A DNA stretch of 64,000 nucleotides from Hyphomicrobiales bacterium (GCA_022842205.1 JALHQA010000001.1:1-64000), one strand, 5' to 3'; numbered from the stretch's first letter, positions 31,210 to 40,148 are shown. Translations and numbers: made by a program. The notes: a model not told the origin generated them from the sequence alone.

Positions 31210-31946
31210 CGCGCCGCCGAAAGGCAGCGTATACCTCCACTGTACTGGCATTGATCGCGGCGCTCGCCGCCGGGGCCGCGCACGCCCAGGGCGTGACCGT
31301 CGATCTCGGCCAGGGCGGCGTCTCGGAACGCGCGCTTCAGCTGGTCGCGCTCATCACCGTCCTGTCGATCGCGCCGTCGATCCTCATCATGGTGACGAGC
31401 TTCACGCGCATCGTCGTCGTGCTGTCGCTGCTCCGCGCCGCGCTCGGCACGCAGACCGCCCCGCCGAACTCCGTCATCATTTCGCTGGCGCTGTTCCTCA
31501 CCGCCTTCATCATGGCGCCTGTATTCACGACAGCCTACAACACCGCCGTGGTGCCGCTGATCGCGGGCGAGATCCAGCCGCAGGAGGCGTTCGACCGCGC
31601 CACCCCGCCCTTCAAGACCTTCATGCTGCAGCATGTCCGCGAGAAGGATCTGCGCCTGTTCGCCGACATGGCGCAGGAAACACCCGCCTCGCCTGAAGAA
31701 GTGTCCCTGCGCGCGCTCGTTCCGGCCTTCATGATCTCCGAACTGCGCCGCGCCTTCGAGATCGGCTTCCTGCTCTTCGTGCCGTTCCTCGTCATCGACC
31801 TCGTCGTGGCCTCGATCCTGATGTCGATGGGCATGATGATGCTGCCGCCGATCATCGTGTCCTTGCCGTTCAAGCTGATCTTCTTCGTGCTGGTCGACGG
31901 CTGGAACCTCGTCGCGGGCTCGCTGGTCGAGAGCTTCGTGCGTTGA
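31206..31946 (+). CDS. fliP: Flagellar export protein FliP
   Basis: 246 aa; signal peptide, ILIMVTSFTRIVVVLSLLRAALGTQTAPPNSVIISLALFLT, IGFLLFVPFLVIDLVVASILMSMGMMMLPP. Confidence 0.97.
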   Translation: MTRRRKAAYTSTVLALIAALAAGAAHAQGVTVDLGQGGVSERALQLVALITVLSIAPSILIMVTSFTRIVVVLSLLRAALGTQTAPPNSVIISLALFLTAFIMAPVFTTAYNTAVVPLIAGEIQPQEAFDRATPPFKTFMLQHVREKDLRLFADMAQETPASPEEVSLRALVPAFMISELRRAFEIGFLLFVPFLVIDLVVASILMSMGMMMLPPIIVSLPFKLIFFVLVDGWNLVAGSLVESFVR

Positions 31947-31947
31947 C

Positions 31948-31992
31948 CTCATCCTGAGGAGCGAGCGAAGCTCGCGTCTCGAAGGATGAGGA
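31948..31992. repeat. REP-like palindromic element (family A), unit 2
   Basis: CCTCATCCTGAGGAGCGAGCGAAGCTCGCGTCTCGAAGGATGAGG. Confidence 0.8.
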
Positions 31993-32007
31993 GGCAGGCT
32001 CACGTGC

Positions 32008-32056
32008 GGCCCATCCTTCGAGACGCCGCCTTTCGGCGGCTCCTCAGGATGAGGAT
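32008..32056. repeat. REP-like palindromic element (family A), unit 3, opposite orientation
   Basis: CCCATCCTTCGAGACGCCGCCTTTCGGCGGCTCCTCAGGATGAGG. Confidence 0.8.
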
Positions 32057-32077
32057 TGAAGATGTCGCGAGACTGAC

Positions 32078-32389
32078 ATGGACGCATGGCTTTACATCCT
32101 GCGATGTGCCGATGGCAGTTATTACACCGGCACAACGCGCGCCAGCCTTGAGGCCCGCATGGCCCAGCACAATGGCGGACATTTCGGCGGCTATACATCC
32201 AAGCGCCTGCCGGTGGCTCTCGCCTTCTCGCAGCCCTTCGATCGCATAACCGACGCCATCGCCGCCGAGCGTCAGGTCAAAGGCTGGACCCGTGCCAAGA
32301 AGGAAGCCTTGATAGCCGGCAACCTTGAACTTCTGCCAGAACTCGCACGCCGGAAAACCGGCTTTGCCAATCCACAATCCTCATCCTGA
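32078..32389 (+). CDS. GIY-YIG nuclease superfamily protein (UPF0213-like)
   Basis: 103 aa; WLYILRCADGSYYTGTTRASLEARMAQHNGGHFGGYTSKRLPV. Confidence 0.88.
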   Translation: MDAWLYILRCADGSYYTGTTRASLEARMAQHNGGHFGGYTSKRLPVALAFSQPFDRITDAIAAERQVKGWTRAKKEALIAGNLELLPELARRKTGFANPQSSS

Positions 32390-32420
32390 GGAGGCGCGCA
32401 GCGCCGTCTCGAAGGATGGG
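32376..32420. repeat. REP-like palindromic element (family A), unit 4
   Basis: CCTCATCCTGAGGAGGCGCGCAGCGCCGTCTCGAAGGATGGG; supplies the stop codon of the GIY-YIG ORF. Confidence 0.8.
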
Positions 32421-32499
32421 CAGCGAATTCGAACGGCCACAAACCGTTTACCGTCCTTCCCGATCTCCTTTGACCCCGCGCCCCGGCGCGCCCATCTGT

Positions 32500-32778
32500 A
32501 TGGGCATGAAAGCCGCCGTTCTCGCGCTCATGGTCCTCATCGCCGCCGGTACGCACGCCGGGGCCGCGACCTATGTCTCGGGCTTCACCCCACGCTTCGG
32601 CACCGCCCCGCAGAACCCGAACAATCCGGACTACCGCCCGCCGGACAGGCCGCGCAGCACGTTCGACTTCAACATCGATATCGGCACCGACTGGTGCGAC
32701 AGCCGATGGTGCGAGGACGACGATCGCGGCCGCGACCGGGATCGCGACCGCCCCCGCCGGCACCGCGACCGCCGCTAA
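32500..32778 (+). CDS. Small exported hypothetical protein with Asp/Arg-rich C-terminus
   Basis: Signal peptide MGMKAAVLALMVLIAAGTHAGA followed by ...DWCDSRWCEDDDRGRDRDRDRPRRHRDRR. Confidence 0.5.
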   Translation: MGMKAAVLALMVLIAAGTHAGAATYVSGFTPRFGTAPQNPNNPDYRPPDRPRSTFDFNIDIGTDWCDSRWCEDDDRGRDRDRDRPRRHRDRR

Positions 32779-32805
32779 ACCGCCTCTTCTCCGGCCAAAA
32801 ATATA

Positions 32806-32823
32806 TTCAACAAAACGGTTGAA
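32806..32823. promoter_or_regulatory. Candidate ArsR operator 1
   Basis: TTCAAC-AAAACG-GTTGAA inverted repeat. Confidence 0.7.
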
Positions 32824-32844
32824 TAATTTTTGGGCGGCGCTATA

Positions 32845-32862
32845 TTCAACCTCATGGTTGAA
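32845..32862. promoter_or_regulatory. Candidate ArsR operator 2, spanning the arsR start codon
   Basis: TTCAAC-CTCATG-GTTGAA; the ATG of the loop is the likely initiation codon. Confidence 0.7.
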
Positions 32863-33219
32863 CAACAGCATCTCGACGCCGTCTTTTCCGCCCTCGCGGA
32901 CCCCACCCGCCGCGCCATGCTGCGCGCCCTCGCCAAGGGCGAGCGCAGCGTCGGCGAACTGGCAGCGCCCTTCGACATGAGCTTTGCCGGCGCCGCCAAG
33001 CATGTGAAGGCGCTGGAGACGGCCGGCCTCATCTCGCGCCGCGTCGATGGCCGCAACCATGTCTGCAGCCTCAACGTCCAGCCCATGCACGGCGCGATGG
33101 AATGGCTGCGCTACTACGAGAACTTCTGGAACGAGCGTCTGGACAAACTGGCCGAAGAGCTGGGCGATCCGCCGCGCAGATCCCCCACCCCCCAAAAGAA
33201 AACACGGAGGCGTACATGA
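32854..33219 (+). CDS. ArsR-family wHTH regulator
   Basis: MVEQQHLDAVFSALADPTRRAMLRALAKGERSVGELAAPFDMSFAGAAKHVKALETAGLISRRVDGR. Confidence 0.92.
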   Translation: MVEQQHLDAVFSALADPTRRAMLRALAKGERSVGELAAPFDMSFAGAAKHVKALETAGLISRRVDGRNHVCSLNVQPMHGAMEWLRYYENFWNERLDKLAEELGDPPRRSPTPQKKTRRRT

Positions 33220-33737
33220 CCGAGTATGCAACGGCCCTTGCCGAGGACACCGTGCGCATCGAGCGCGATCTTCCCGGCCCCATCGAAAAGGTCTGGGCCT
33301 ATCTGACCGAAAGCGACAAGCGCGAGACCTGGCTCGCCCGCGGGCCGATGGATTTGCGCGAAGGCGGCAAGGTCGAACTGACCTGGGAAAACGACAATCT
33401 GTCTAAGAACGACATCCCGAGGCCCGAGAAATACGCGCACAAGAAGACCGACACGATGCGTGGAAAGATCGTCGAATGCGACGCGCCCCGCCTTCTCAGC
33501 TTCACCTGGGGCTGGCCAGAAGGCTCCATCGTCACCTTCGAACTGACGCCGAAAGGCAACCGCGTCCATCTTGTCATTACGCATGCGCGCCTGCCCGACC
33601 GCCCGAACAAGCTCGGCGTCTCCGGCGGCTGGCACAGCCATCTCGATATTCTGGTCGATATCCTGTCGGGCAAGGAACCCCGCCCCTTCTGGAAGAACTT
33701 CACGAAGCTGCAGGCCGAATACGAGCAGCGGATGTGA
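33216..33737 (+). CDS. SRPBCC/AHSA1-family protein
   Basis: DTVRIERDLPGPIEKVWAYLTESDKRETWLARGPMDLREGGKVELTW; ATGA overlap with the arsR-family gene. Confidence 0.9.
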   Translation: MTEYATALAEDTVRIERDLPGPIEKVWAYLTESDKRETWLARGPMDLREGGKVELTWENDNLSKNDIPRPEKYAHKKTDTMRGKIVECDAPRLLSFTWGWPEGSIVTFELTPKGNRVHLVITHARLPDRPNKLGVSGGWHSHLDILVDILSGKEPRPFWKNFTKLQAEYEQRM

Positions 33738-33779
33738 GGGGCGCGCAGCGCGCCCCTCTCTCCCGCTTGCGGGAGAGAG
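33737..33779. repeat. Two consecutive perfect hairpins (family B palindromic repeat / possible terminator)
   Basis: AGGGGCGCGC-A-GCGCGCCCCT (33737-33757) then CTCTCTCCCGC-TT-GCGGGAGAGAG (33756-33779). Confidence 0.75.
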
Positions 33780-33891
33780 CCGACGCCGGAGGCGAGCGGA
33801 GAGAGGGGAAAACCACGAAAGCTCTTCCGTTCTCCCCGGAGCGCTCCGCGCTCTCGGCCTCTCCCGTGAACGGGAGACGTGGCGTTCACTT

Positions 33892-35064
33892 CTACGCTGC
33901 CTTCATCACCACCTTGATGCAGCCATCCTCCTTGTTCATGAAGGGGTCGAACATTTTCGGTCCGTCCTCCAGCGTCACCCGGTGGGTGATGAGGAAGCTC
34001 GGATCGATCTCGCCCTCGCCGATGCGGTTAAGAAGTTCGTCCGAATAGCGGTTCACATGGGTCTGGCCGGTCTTGATGGTCAGACCCTTGTTCATCACCG
34101 CGCCGAACGGAATCTTGTCGACGAGGCCGCCATAGACGCCGGGGATCGAGACGATGCCGCCCGGGCGGCACACATAGAAGATCTCGCGCAGTACATGCGG
34201 CCGGTCGCTTTCCAGCATCAGCATCTGCTTGACGCGGTCGTAGACGGAATCGAGCGAGCGCGTGGTGTCGGCTTCGAGGCCCACGGCGTCAATGCACTTG
34301 TCCGGCCCCTTGCCGCCGGTCAGTTCGTTGATGCGCTCCAGCACGCTTTCGTCGTCGTAATTGATAGTAGTTGCGCCGGAATACGCCGCCATTGCCAGGC
34401 GCTCCGGTACCTTGTCGACGACAAAGACCTTCTGCGCGCCAAGCAGGAACGCGCTCTTGATGCAGAACTGGCCGACCGGCCCCGCGCCCCACACGCCGAC
34501 CCAGTCGTCCGGCTGGATGTCGCAATTCACGGCCGCCTGCCAGCCGGTGGTGAAAATGTCGCCGAGGAACAGAACCTGCTCGTCGGACAGCCCGTTGGGA
34601 ATGACGATCGGCGAAACATCGGCATAGGGAACGCGTACATATTCGGCCCATCCTCCGGCAAAGCCGCCGGTGATGTGAGAGTAGCCAAACATACCGGCAC
34701 CGGCATGGCCGAAGAACTTGTCGCCGAGATCCTTGCGCGGGTTCGTTGTCTCGCAGGCCGACCAGTTGCCGCGGCGGCACTGCTCGCATTCGCCGCAGCA
34801 GATCGTGAACGGCACGACGACGCGGTCGCCGACCTTCAGCTTCTTGTTGGCCGCGCCGACCTCGACCACCTCCCCCATGAACTCGTGGCCCATGATATCG
34901 CCCTTCTCCATCGTAGGCACAAAGCCGTTGTACAGATGAAGGTCGGAGCCGCAGATCGCGCAGCAGGTCATCTTGATGATGGCGTCGCGCTCATGCTCGA
35001 TCCGGGGGTCGGGAACGCTTTCGCAGCGGATATCTTTCTTGCCGTGATAGACGAGCGCGCGCAT
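33892..35064 (-). CDS. Zinc-dependent alcohol dehydrogenase (formaldehyde-dehydrogenase-like MDR)
   Basis: MRALVYHGKKDIRCESVPDPRIEHERDAIIKMTCCAICGSDLHLYNG; GHEFMGEVVEVG; structural-zinc cysteines in CCGECEQCRRGNWSACE. Confidence 0.9.
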   Translation of the reverse strand: MRALVYHGKKDIRCESVPDPRIEHERDAIIKMTCCAICGSDLHLYNGFVPTMEKGDIMGHEFMGEVVEVGAANKKLKVGDRVVVPFTICCGECEQCRRGNWSACETTNPRKDLGDKFFGHAGAGMFGYSHITGGFAGGWAEYVRVPYADVSPIVIPNGLSDEQVLFLGDIFTTGWQAAVNCDIQPDDWVGVWGAGPVGQFCIKSAFLLGAQKVFVVDKVPERLAMAAYSGATTINYDDESVLERINELTGGKGPDKCIDAVGLEADTTRSLDSVYDRVKQMLMLESDRPHVLREIFYVCRPGGIVSIPGVYGGLVDKIPFGAVMNKGLTIKTGQTHVNRYSDELLNRIGEGEIDPSFLITHRVTLEDGPKMFDPFMNKEDGCIKVVMKAA

Positions 35065-35431
35065 GAGGTATTCCTGCTTTTCGCGGGTTCCATGCAGCAA
35101 ACCGGCCAATCCGTCATTTGGTTGCGAAATGGGGAATAAATCGCCGGTTATCATAGGGGTAGCCGCACATACTAATATGACCTTTGGGGAAAGCCGAATG
35201 TTCGAGAACCGCGCAGCGCAGCCCGCGTCGTTTCCGGGAGATCGAGCCTTCCGGCCGAAGGCGGTCGATTACGGGTCTATGGCCGACGCGCTCAGGCGCC
35301 AGATACACATGATCCGTGGAACCGATGCGCTGAGTTTGTGCTCATGGGCCAGAAAGGCCGTTGGCCATTAGCTCCCATGCTCGGAATCACAGCGCGAAAT
35401 TGGAAGGCGACCAATCTTCCACGCCTGCCAG

Positions 35432-35629
35432 TTATCTCTCTGGTGGCTCGCCAACGGCGGGCTGCTCGCGTTCCTGAATAGCCGTGTCTTCCTGAGCCGC
35501 GATGACTTCGTAAAACGTCGCCTGCGTTTGGAGCATCCGCTTTTCACCCGCAGTTCGGTTTTCGTGCGCGCTCTTTTTCAGACGCTCCGCTTCCTTCCGA
35601 AAATCGTTCTTGAGGTCAGGGTTGGGCAT
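35432..35629 (-). CDS. Small hypothetical charged protein
   Basis: 65 aa ORF MPNPDLKNDFRKEAERLKKSAHENRTAGEKRMLQTQATFYEVIAAQED...; helical, plausible but short. Confidence 0.35.
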   Translation of the reverse strand: MPNPDLKNDFRKEAERLKKSAHENRTAGEKRMLQTQATFYEVIAAQEDTAIQEREQPAVGEPPER

Positions 35630-35904
35630 GACAGCCTCCAGCCCTTGGGGCGGGAACGCATCGATCTCCCAGCCGGCAGCGCCCTAATCCAGTAGCTGCC
35701 GATGGTCGAAACGTAGAGCGCTTGCGTAAAGAGTCGAGTCGCCATTGCGGCTGGATACAAACGTATAATATGCGCATAATATTCCTATCCCGTGCTACAT
35801 ACGGCCCGCTTTTAAATCACAAGGGCGCATCTAAAGGCGTATGGGTCCCGGGCTCCGCTTCGCGGCCCCGGGACACCAACTGAAAACCGAGGACCCAAGC
35901 ACCG

Positions 35905-36450
35905 ATGAGAGACCCCGCGACCGAGATTGCCCCCGGCACCATCCGTTTCGAGCGCAATTTGCCCGGCCCCGTGAACCGCGTGTGGGACTACCTCACCCAC
36001 CCCACGATCCGCGGCCGCTGGCTCGGCTCCGGCCCGATGGAGCTGAAGGAAGGCGGCGCGTTCGAGATCACCTTCCGCCCCGACGAGCTGACGCCGCATG
36101 CGGAAGTCGCGCCCGAGAAGCATTATTCGCCGAAGGCCGTCACGGTGCGCGGCGAGGTGAAGGACGTGAAGTTTCCCTTCATCCTCACTTTGTCCTGGCC
36201 CGCCGCCGGGCCGGATTCGACGGTGGGCTTTGTATTGACGCAGGTGCACGGGCTCGTCCGCCTCACCCTCACCCACAGCGGCATCGAAAGCCGCGAGAAG
36301 CAGATCGAGACCGCCGCCCTCTGGCACGCGCATCTCAACATCTTCGAGGCGAAGTCGAACATGGTTCTGCCGCCACCGTTCTGGAAGCGCTTCGCCGAAT
36401 ATGAGGAAAAATACGCCGAGGTGTTTCCCGGCCAGGCGCCGGCCAGCTAG
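35905..36450 (+). CDS. SRPBCC/AHSA1-family protein (paralog of 33216-33737)
   Basis: GTIRFERNLPGPVNRVWDYLTHPTIRGRWLGSGPMELKEGGAFEITFRPDELTPH. Confidence 0.88.
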   Translation: MRDPATEIAPGTIRFERNLPGPVNRVWDYLTHPTIRGRWLGSGPMELKEGGAFEITFRPDELTPHAEVAPEKHYSPKAVTVRGEVKDVKFPFILTLSWPAAGPDSTVGFVLTQVHGLVRLTLTHSGIESREKQIETAALWHAHLNIFEAKSNMVLPPPFWKRFAEYEEKYAEVFPGQAPAS

Positions 36451-36467
36451 CCGTCAGGCCCGGTGCA

Positions 36468-39400
36468 TCAGGTCGGGCGCGCGTCGGCGGTCTTCTGCGG
36501 TTCGCCGTCTTCCTTCATGCGCACGACGGGCGGCGCGCTCTCGGGATAGCGTTCGCGGTAGTCCTCGAGGAAGCTCTTCAGCGTGTCGGCCACCGACGCC
36601 GCCTTCGCCGCCTGCATGAAATCCGGGCCGCGCAGTTCGGACGGCGCGGTCACGACGTCGAATGTATGGGCGTCGGGCGTCTCGGCAAATTTCAGCGCGA
36701 ATTTGGAGCGCAGGCGATCGAGCCCGAGCGAGTCTTCGGACAGCGCATAGGCGATCGCGGCGCGCAGCACGTCCTGCCGCGTCGGCGTATCGAGCGGCTC
36801 CTTCTCGCGCCATGTGTCGCCGAGCATGAATTCCAGCGCCTCGCCGGCGGACTGCCAGCGGCCGGCGGCCCACTGGATGTCGGCGCGCAGCCGGTTGATC
36901 TCCTCGCCCTCATAGGCGGCGATCATTTCCAGCGCGAGGTCCGGCCGCCGCAATTCCGACAGAGCGCGCGCTTCGAGGATGAGGCGCGAGCGCACCAGAT
37001 CGGCCGGCAGTCCGGCGAAGCGGGTCTCGTGCAGAACGTTCAGTGCCTTGCCGGGCTTGCGGTCCATCAATTCGATGGCGGCCACATGGGCCGCGACCTG
37101 CGCCTTCGCCGGTCCCTGCAGGCGGTTGCGCACCTGATAGGTCAGAAGATCGGCGGCCTGCGTCAGGAGATCGACCTCGACCAGGCGGTCCGCCAGCTTG
37201 CGGATCAGTTCGTCGCCCTTGCGTCCGGGCGGCGTCAGTTCCTTGAAGTCGTAGAACAAGGCGACGCTTTCCAGCGTCGGCGGCGCGATCTCGCCACCCT
37301 CGCCGAGGAACAGGCGGGCGAAATCCACCGCCATCTCGTCCTGCAGCATGCGCGTCGATTCTTCCTTCGGGTGATGCTGCGCGGCGGTGCGCATCGCGCT
37401 GAAGGCATCGCGCCAGCGCTGTTCGCCCTTGTACATCATGGCAAGGCTGGCGAGCGCCGAGGCTTCGGTCTTGTCGCCGCGCCAATACGACGTCAGCCGC
37501 TCCAGGTCCTTGATGGCGGCGGTGCGGGCGATCTCGTTCATCTGATAGCGCAGGTTCGTCGCGTGCAGACGCGCCTTGGCCTTGGCGATCTCGTCGTCCG
37601 AATCCATCGCGCGGCGATAGGCTTCGAGCGCGAGACCCGGCTGGTCGAAGCCTTCGGCGATCTGTCCGCGCATCACTTCGCGCTGCGCCCAGCCTTCGGC
37701 CATGCCGAGCGTGTCCAGCGCATCGATCTGCGTCGCCGCCGTCGCGAAGTCGCGGGCCGCGATCGCGATCTCGGCCATGGTCTGGCGGAACAGGCGCTGC
37801 AGATCGGGCGGCATGGCGTCGAGCACCGGCTCGCCGCGGCGATAGGCATCGCGCGCAAGGCCGATATTTCCGCGTCCCGCTTGCGCGATCATGAGCCAGA
37901 GCGCGGCCTCGCCGTTCACCGACACCGAACCGCTGCCAAGCATGCGCGCGGCTTCGTCGAACTGGCGCAGCATCACGAACGCCGATCCGCGCATCAACTT
38001 GACGTCGGGATCGTCGGCAAGACCGGGCGAGTCCTTCGCCGCGACTTCGAGAATGGCCTTGGTCTCGGCCGCATTGCCGCTCGCCAGCTGGAAACGCGCC
38101 AGCTGCACGCGCGCCTTGGTGCGCTCTTCCGGCGACGCGCCGGCGGCGATGCGCGACAGTTCGTGCGCTTCTTCCGGCTTGCCCATTTTCGCCTTGCGCC
38201 AGGCATCGGGCGCGAACGGACTTCCGGGTTTGAGTTCCACCTGGGCAAGCGAGGGCTGTGCCGCATCGAGCGACACGGTCAGGCCCTTGTCGCGCGTCAG
38301 CATCACGCCCTTCTGCGTGGTCTTGACCAGGAAATCGTCCGCAATGGGCTTGAACGCCAGACCGTGCGAGGTCGGCAGCGAGGAAAATTCGATGAAGTCG
38401 CGCTCGCGCACCGTGCCGCGCGTCGGCGCCCCCAGCGTGACGACATAAAGCTCATCGCCGACGGTGTTGTCCTTGACATGATGTACCGTGCCGGTGCCCT
38501 CGACACTGGCTTCAAGCAGAGTGCGTCCATCGGCGCCGAAGCTCGGCGTGAAATGAATCGGTCGCGTGCGCACAAGGATCGTTTCGCCGAGCGACAATAT
38601 CCAGGTCCTGCCGCGATTGGTCAGGGACGCGAGACGCGGCTGCGCCAGCGTGAGTTCGAGCGCGACGCCCGCCCCTGTCGATTGTGTCTGCACGCGCGAG
38701 ATCAGGCCGCCGCTGTTGTCGGCGATGCGGCGCGTGTCGAATTTTTCATCGCCGTCGAACACCAGGAACATCGACGATCCGCGGATGAACGCAGCCGCCG
38801 CCTGCACCTTCTTGAGCGGAAACGCGACATGCAAAACCGTGTCGTCTTTCAGAACACGGACTCCGGTCTCCTCGGCTTCGCTCGCGAGATCCCGCAACAT
38901 GCGCTCGGCCGCCGGGATCATTGCGGGTTCGGCCTCATTTTCCGGAGCGGCGATATCCTTATGCGGCTGTGAAGCGGTGACCGGCTTTTGCGGCGCGGTC
39001 GCGGCCGGCGGAGCCGCCTCGGGCCTTGCCGGTTCCAGCGCGGCGAGCTGTGACGTTTGATTTTCGGCATGCGCCGCCACGGGCGCGGCAGACGGCGGGG
39101 CCTTGGCCGGCGCCGCGCGCTCCGCGGTCGCAACCTCGGCCTTCTTCTCCGGCGTCTTTTTCACCGCAACGTCGAATTTCGGCATCACATAGCCGCGCGG
39201 CATCTCCTCGGTATATTCGGCGTACTCGCCATATTCCGGTTCGAACTCGCCTTCGACTTCGGCGACCTTTGTGGCCTTGTCGGCTGAAGCCTTCACCTCG
39301 GCGGTCTTGTCCGGCACCCCGGCCGGAACCGGGACTTCCTTCGATGGCGCGACTTCCGCGGCCGGTTCGATGCGGCCCGGCTCGGTCACATCGACCACGA

Positions 39401-40148
39401 ACGCACGGTCTTCGGGAAGACCGCGCATCTCCTTGCCCTCGGGAACGCTGAAACGGACGATAAGCGCATCGCCCACGACTTCGGCCTTGAAATCGGTGAC
39501 TTCCGGCGGAAGCTCGGCGCGGGCCATGGCGGCGTCGAACACCGTCGTTCCAGGCACTGTCAGGATACCGTAGCGCCGGTCGCTCTTGAACCGCACCGCG
39601 ACCTTGTCGCTGAACGTGAATGTCAGGCGCATCCGGTCGGCGTTGCTGCCGGAGGAAACCTTCATTATGGCGGGCGGCAATGTCTGCGCGCGCGCGAGTT
39701 CCTTCTTGATGCGCTCCGCATCGAGCGCGCGCTTTGTCAGATCGGCCACCACTTCCGGCGGCAGCGGCGGCGGCATGCCGACCCAGCTTTCCGGCATGAT
39801 ATCGACGAACAGCTTCTCGCCGGCCGCCATGGTATTGACCTTGGCCTGACGGCCGAGCGCCAGCCGGACGCCCTTCCCATCGGGATCCCGGCGCGCAACC
39901 GTGACAAAGCTCGGCAGATCGCGGGCGATCGACTCGACCTTCAAATCCACCGGCGCCGAGAAGGAGATGACGACGACACCTCCCGAAACCTGCGTTTCGA
40001 TGGTGGGCGGGTCGTCGAACGTAAAGATCAGACGTCCATAGCCCTCCTGTTCGGAGGCCTGCACTTTCGCGTTTTCCGCCGCGGGCGCGGGCGTCGGAAT
40101 GGCAAAGGCAATCGCGGCGGCGAGCATGAAGCGGACAAGCCAAAGCAT
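36468..40148 (-). CDS. Large exported TPR-containing protein in the fliL-fliM-motE gene block
   Basis: About 1225 aa; signal peptide MLWLVRFMLAAAIAFAIPTPAPAA, beta-rich N-terminal part, Ala/Pro/Glu-rich linker, helical-repeat C-terminal half; same strand as and downstream of motE. The ORF can also start at 40214. Confidence 0.75.
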   Translation of the reverse strand: MLWLVRFMLAAAIAFAIPTPAPAAENAKVQASEQEGYGRLIFTFDDPPTIETQVSGGVVVISFSAPVDLKVESIARDLPSFVTVARRDPDGKGVRLALGRQAKVNTMAAGEKLFVDIMPESWVGMPPPLPPEVVADLTKRALDAERIKKELARAQTLPPAIMKVSSGSNADRMRLTFTFSDKVAVRFKSDRRYGILTVPGTTVFDAAMARAELPPEVTDFKAEVVGDALIVRFSVPEGKEMRGLPEDRAFVVDVTEPGRIEPAAEVAPSKEVPVPAGVPDKTAEVKASADKATKVAEVEGEFEPEYGEYAEYTEEMPRGYVMPKFDVAVKKTPEKKAEVATAERAAPAKAPPSAAPVAAHAENQTSQLAALEPARPEAAPPAATAPQKPVTASQPHKDIAAPENEAEPAMIPAAERMLRDLASEAEETGVRVLKDDTVLHVAFPLKKVQAAAAFIRGSSMFLVFDGDEKFDTRRIADNSGGLISRVQTQSTGAGVALELTLAQPRLASLTNRGRTWILSLGETILVRTRPIHFTPSFGADGRTLLEASVEGTGTVHHVKDNTVGDELYVVTLGAPTRGTVRERDFIEFSSLPTSHGLAFKPIADDFLVKTTQKGVMLTRDKGLTVSLDAAQPSLAQVELKPGSPFAPDAWRKAKMGKPEEAHELSRIAAGASPEERTKARVQLARFQLASGNAAETKAILEVAAKDSPGLADDPDVKLMRGSAFVMLRQFDEAARMLGSGSVSVNGEAALWLMIAQAGRGNIGLARDAYRRGEPVLDAMPPDLQRLFRQTMAEIAIAARDFATAATQIDALDTLGMAEGWAQREVMRGQIAEGFDQPGLALEAYRRAMDSDDEIAKAKARLHATNLRYQMNEIARTAAIKDLERLTSYWRGDKTEASALASLAMMYKGEQRWRDAFSAMRTAAQHHPKEESTRMLQDEMAVDFARLFLGEGGEIAPPTLESVALFYDFKELTPPGRKGDELIRKLADRLVEVDLLTQAADLLTYQVRNRLQGPAKAQVAAHVAAIELMDRKPGKALNVLHETRFAGLPADLVRSRLILEARALSELRRPDLALEMIAAYEGEEINRLRADIQWAAGRWQSAGEALEFMLGDTWREKEPLDTPTRQDVLRAAIAYALSEDSLGLDRLRSKFALKFAETPDAHTFDVVTAPSELRGPDFMQAAKAASVADTLKSFLEDYRERYPESAPPVVRMKEDGEPQKTADARPT

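Noticed and set aside
30843-32198. 451-aa minus-strand ORF with HPEEPPKGGVSKD-like peptide
   Set aside because: Antisense to fliO/fliP; the peptide is the translation of REP-like elements, a common annotation artefact.
31948-32420. CRISPR array
   Set aside because: Repeats are few, in mixed orientation, irregularly spaced and palindromic over their full length; no cas genes. They fit REP-like elements.
35063-35371. 102-aa plus-strand ORF
   Set aside because: No family resemblance, unclear start, partly antisense to the dehydrogenase gene; insufficient support.
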